This document shows, in pieces, positions 7,801 to 8,395 of a stretch of DNA of 8,395 bases. Under the pieces are notes generated by a model. It made no database searches. It had not been told where the DNA came from and saw only the letters and a list, made by a program, of their open reading frames with translations. The position numbers and the translations under genes are program-made. The stretch's first letter is position 1, and every line of letters begins with the position of its first letter. Source of the stretch: Desulfobulbaceae bacterium (lineage in GTDB: Bacteria > Desulfobacterota > Desulfobulbia > Desulfobulbales > Desulfocapsaceae); the NCBI GenBank assembly GCA_030599175.1, contig JAUVON010000102.1, forward strand, positions 1 to 8,395. The letters are read 5' to 3'.

Positions 7801-7893
7801 ACCCCCTATTCCTGATCCCACCACTAAAGCTGAACCTATCCTGTTTTTTCCTTCCTGTCCGGGGGTAATCCTGGTCACATCAAGACCCTCCAT
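4846..7893 (-). CDS. hdrA: HdrA-like FAD/iron-sulfur protein with two fused HdrA modules
   Basis: HdrA is the flavin-containing core of heterodisulfide-reductase-type complexes and the usual site of electron bifurcation. Residues are numbered from ATG 7941. Module 1 has the FAD fold VVGSGIGGM (40-48), GDCAMC (84-89), ferredoxin-like CTGCGACDAKCP (138-149), a second Cys set at 185, 193, 196, 200, CVGSR (283-287) with Cys296, 300, 301, and the closing FAD motif YVAGTYQGPKDIPET (430-444). Module 2 has the HdrA N-terminal domain VCHCGTNIAG (489-498), VVGGGIAGM (627-635), CVGSR (771-775) with Cys782, 786, 787, FLAGLAHAPKNLEET (918-932), and a final 2x[4Fe-4S] ferredoxin (Cys966, 969, 972, 976 and 996, 999, 1002, 1006). 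Module 1 lacks the N-terminal domain and module 2 lacks the internal ferredoxin. I prefer the start at ATG 7893 (1015 aa, ribosome site present); ATG 7941 gives 1031 aa without one. No in-frame UGA is seen. The neighbours suggest it serves MetFV through MvhD. Confidence 0.95.
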   Translation of the reverse strand: MEGLDVTRITPGQEGKNRIGSALVVGSGIGGMQSALDLANSGLLVHMINDEPSIGGTMSRLDKTFPTGDCAMCMISPRMVEASRHANIKMYTLAKAIKVIGEEGDFTVTIEEKARYVDAAKCTGCGACDAKCPSRVLDIFNQGLNKRRAIYALFPQAVPNTRAIDSDYCLYLNKGVCRKCEKVCDADAINFEDKDKQYDLHVGSIILTPGLKTYEPDIRQEFGYGRHDNVVTSLQFERLLSASGPCSGVVTRPSDGGHPKKLAWIQCVGSRNSHNANPWCSSVCCMYAAKQSIIAKEHDPEVDSTVFYMELRAFGKDFDKYVDRAKNDAEVKYKRAMVSEVIEDPETKNLIIHSVDDEGKLVNEEFDMVILSIGFEPREDAEEFSKIFGIDTDEYGFAQTSKLRPVETSRNGIYVAGTYQGPKDIPETVIQGSSAAAKSMASLGESRGTEVVEVVLPPETDIEGQEPRIGVIVCHCGTNIAGTVDVQKVADAVAGEAGVAFTETIVYACAPDGQQKIRDVIKEKGLNRVVVASCTPRTHGPLFQDTIREVGLNKFLFELADIREQCSWCHMADKERATEKAIDIVKMNVAKTRLLDPVSTSSVGVTHTALVVGGGIAGMTASLSLADQGYGVHLVERNNTLGGLLTEVDFTLEGDNVQDFLTDVTARVESNPDITVHTGTTVANLDGFVGNFVTTLANTKTVNHGALLIATGGAEYSPTEYGYTESENVITQRELEKMLAEKEPDNGESYVMIQCVGSREEPDNYCSRICCQDALKNSIAIKEKAPDALVVVIYRDIRSYGLKENYYRKARDLGVIFLLYTPDDKPEVTQGEGGLKVTLAGKVLGKEIAIDADYVVLSTGLRPRPDADELAQKFKLTCNIDGFFMEAHVKLRPVDFPSEGFFLAGLAHAPKNLEETIGQAQAAAGRAGALLSHESLTVSGVISKHNRDICMSCLMCVKRCPFGAPFIDEDGMVSHNEVKCTGCGICAGVCPAKAYQVNYFRDDQILAMVDSVTTG

Positions 7894-7902
7894 AAAAATC
7901 AG

Positions 7903-7908
7903 TCCCTC
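7903..7908 (-). promoter_or_regulatory. Ribosome binding site favouring the 7893 start of hdrA
   Basis: GAGGGA on the minus strand lies 9 bases before ATG 7893. The longer frame from ATG 7941 has only AT-rich, non-SD sequence upstream (CCTTAATGC), and its extra 16 residues precede the FAD domain without resembling it. The shorter start is thus more likely. Confidence 0.6.
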
Positions 7909-7941
7909 ATTTTCAGCAAGCCATCCCATCAGCATCGGCAT

Positions 7942-8192
7942 GCATTAAGGCCACTAATCAAAATAATTTGGTTAGACAATATGATGGTATAAATTTCAAT
8001 CTTCGAGCATTATAATAGATAATTGCTGATATCATAGGTTTTTTTTTTTTTGATAATATTTTATCTATTCCTGACGTACGGAATAAGCACCTTAATAGCA
8101 TAGCCATGGTCACTGTTTTAAACGAATTATTTGGCTTTCTTTTCGTTGGATTGGGACTAACAAGTTAGGCAAGGGATCACAAACAACCAAAC
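7942..8192. other. Gene-free AT-rich upstream region of hdrA
   Basis: No convincing coding frame is seen on either strand; stops are frequent. It holds the putative promoter, a run of 13 T (8039-8051) and a short inverted repeat ATTCC/GGAAT around 8069-8086. The neighbouring gene on the right lies outside the window. Confidence 0.6.
8009..8014 (-). promoter_or_regulatory. Possible -10 box of the hdrA-mvhD-metVF-cooTJ operon
   Basis: A perfect TATAAT reads on the minus strand about 115 bases upstream of the preferred hdrA start, in very AT-rich DNA. A -35 box at 16-17 bases is poor (TATGAT), and an overlapping TATAAT also reads on the plus strand, so this is only a candidate. No sigma-54 type GG-N10-GC box was found. 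Confidence 0.3.
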
Positions 8193-8232
8193 AATAATGT
8201 CCAATCTACTGCAAGGCAGATTGGACATTATT
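8193..8232. terminator. Perfect 15-bp inverted repeat, possible terminator
   Basis: AATAATGTCCAATCT (8193-8207) and its exact complement (8218-8232) enclose a 10-base loop. Neither side has a clean T-tract, although the stem ends in A/T pairs and the minus-strand continuation TGTTTGGTTGTTTG is T-rich. It may terminate a transcript of a gene beyond the window, or be an operator or structured RNA. Confidence 0.45.
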
Positions 8233-8272
8233 TCAACATTGATAAACTCGTAAAAACCTCAATTTCGATGGA

Positions 8273-8388
8273 TAAGTAAAAAGCTTCATATTGGAGGCGT
8301 GCAATTTTTCTATTATTTCGGCGTACATACGGTACGTCGTAATGATAGAAAAATTGTAACAACGAACAAGATGAAGACTTTTTACGAC
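8273..8388. repeat. Palindromic dispersed repeat, copy 2 (inverted relative to copy 1)
   Basis: Reverse-complemented, this begins GTCGTAAAAAGTCTTCATCT and ends ATGAAGCTTTTTACTTA, matching 1744-1858 at about 88% by hand alignment with one single-base gap. The inner palindrome (8302-8356, CAATTTTTCTAT ... ATAGAAAAATTG) is better paired than in copy 1. The similarity to an inverted repeat may extend outward: TGATAAACTCGTAAAAA at 8240 mirrors TTTTTACGACGCCATCA ending at 8395, where the window stops. Confidence 0.8.
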
Positions 8389-8395
8389 GCCATCA

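Noticed and set aside
8039..8051. T13 run as a terminator tail.
   Set aside because: No GC-rich stem precedes it on the plus strand; it is a plain homopolymer in AT-rich DNA and its length could also be affected by sequencing error.
1..8395. CRISPR array, tRNA, rRNA, phage or transposase genes.
   Set aside because: No regularly spaced direct repeats, no tRNA-like cloverleaf and no recombinase motifs were seen; all long conserved frames belong to C1 metabolism or nickel handling.

Overview
The window looks like a chromosomal segment of a strictly anaerobic, sulfate-reducing-type bacterium of the Desulfobacterota, probably a Desulfobacterales or Desulfobulbales relative. This placement is inferred from gene content: Wood-Ljungdahl methyl-branch enzymes sit beside a large HdrA-type flavin/iron-sulfur protein and an MvhD that appears to use selenocysteine. 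I cannot name a genus. No phage, plasmid, CRISPR, tRNA or rRNA signal was seen.

Left part (1-1742, plus strand): the 3' end of formate-tetrahydrofolate ligase (fhs), a strong hairpin terminator, then a complete folD. Right part (1966-7941, minus strand): a convergent operon read right to left as hdrA (two fused HdrA-like modules), an intergenic 91-bp inverted-repeat element, mvhD (in-frame UGA), metV, metF, cooT and a cooJ-like His-rich gene. The two blocks meet at 1743-1965, which holds a palindromic repeat and a bidirectional terminator. The last 450 bases (7942-8395) carry no gene; they hold the putative hdrA promoter region, a perfect 15-bp hairpin and a second, inverted copy of the palindromic repeat.

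Together the genes cover the tetrahydrofolate methyl branch: formate to formyl-THF (Fhs), methenyl- and methylene-THF (FolD), then methyl-THF (MetF with MetV). HdrA and MvhD probably deliver electrons to MetFV, as in the acetogen MetFV-Hdr-Mvh complexes, but no HdrB/HdrC or hydrogenase subunit is encoded here. The CooT/CooJ-like pair at the operon end points to nickel supply for CO dehydrogenase/acetyl-CoA synthase, the enzyme that consumes the methyl group; that enzyme itself is not in the window.

The most notable items are the selenocysteine MvhD with a matching SECIS-like hairpin, the linkage of nickel-chaperone genes to metF, and two inverted 115-bp palindromic repeats that differ by pairing-preserving changes.
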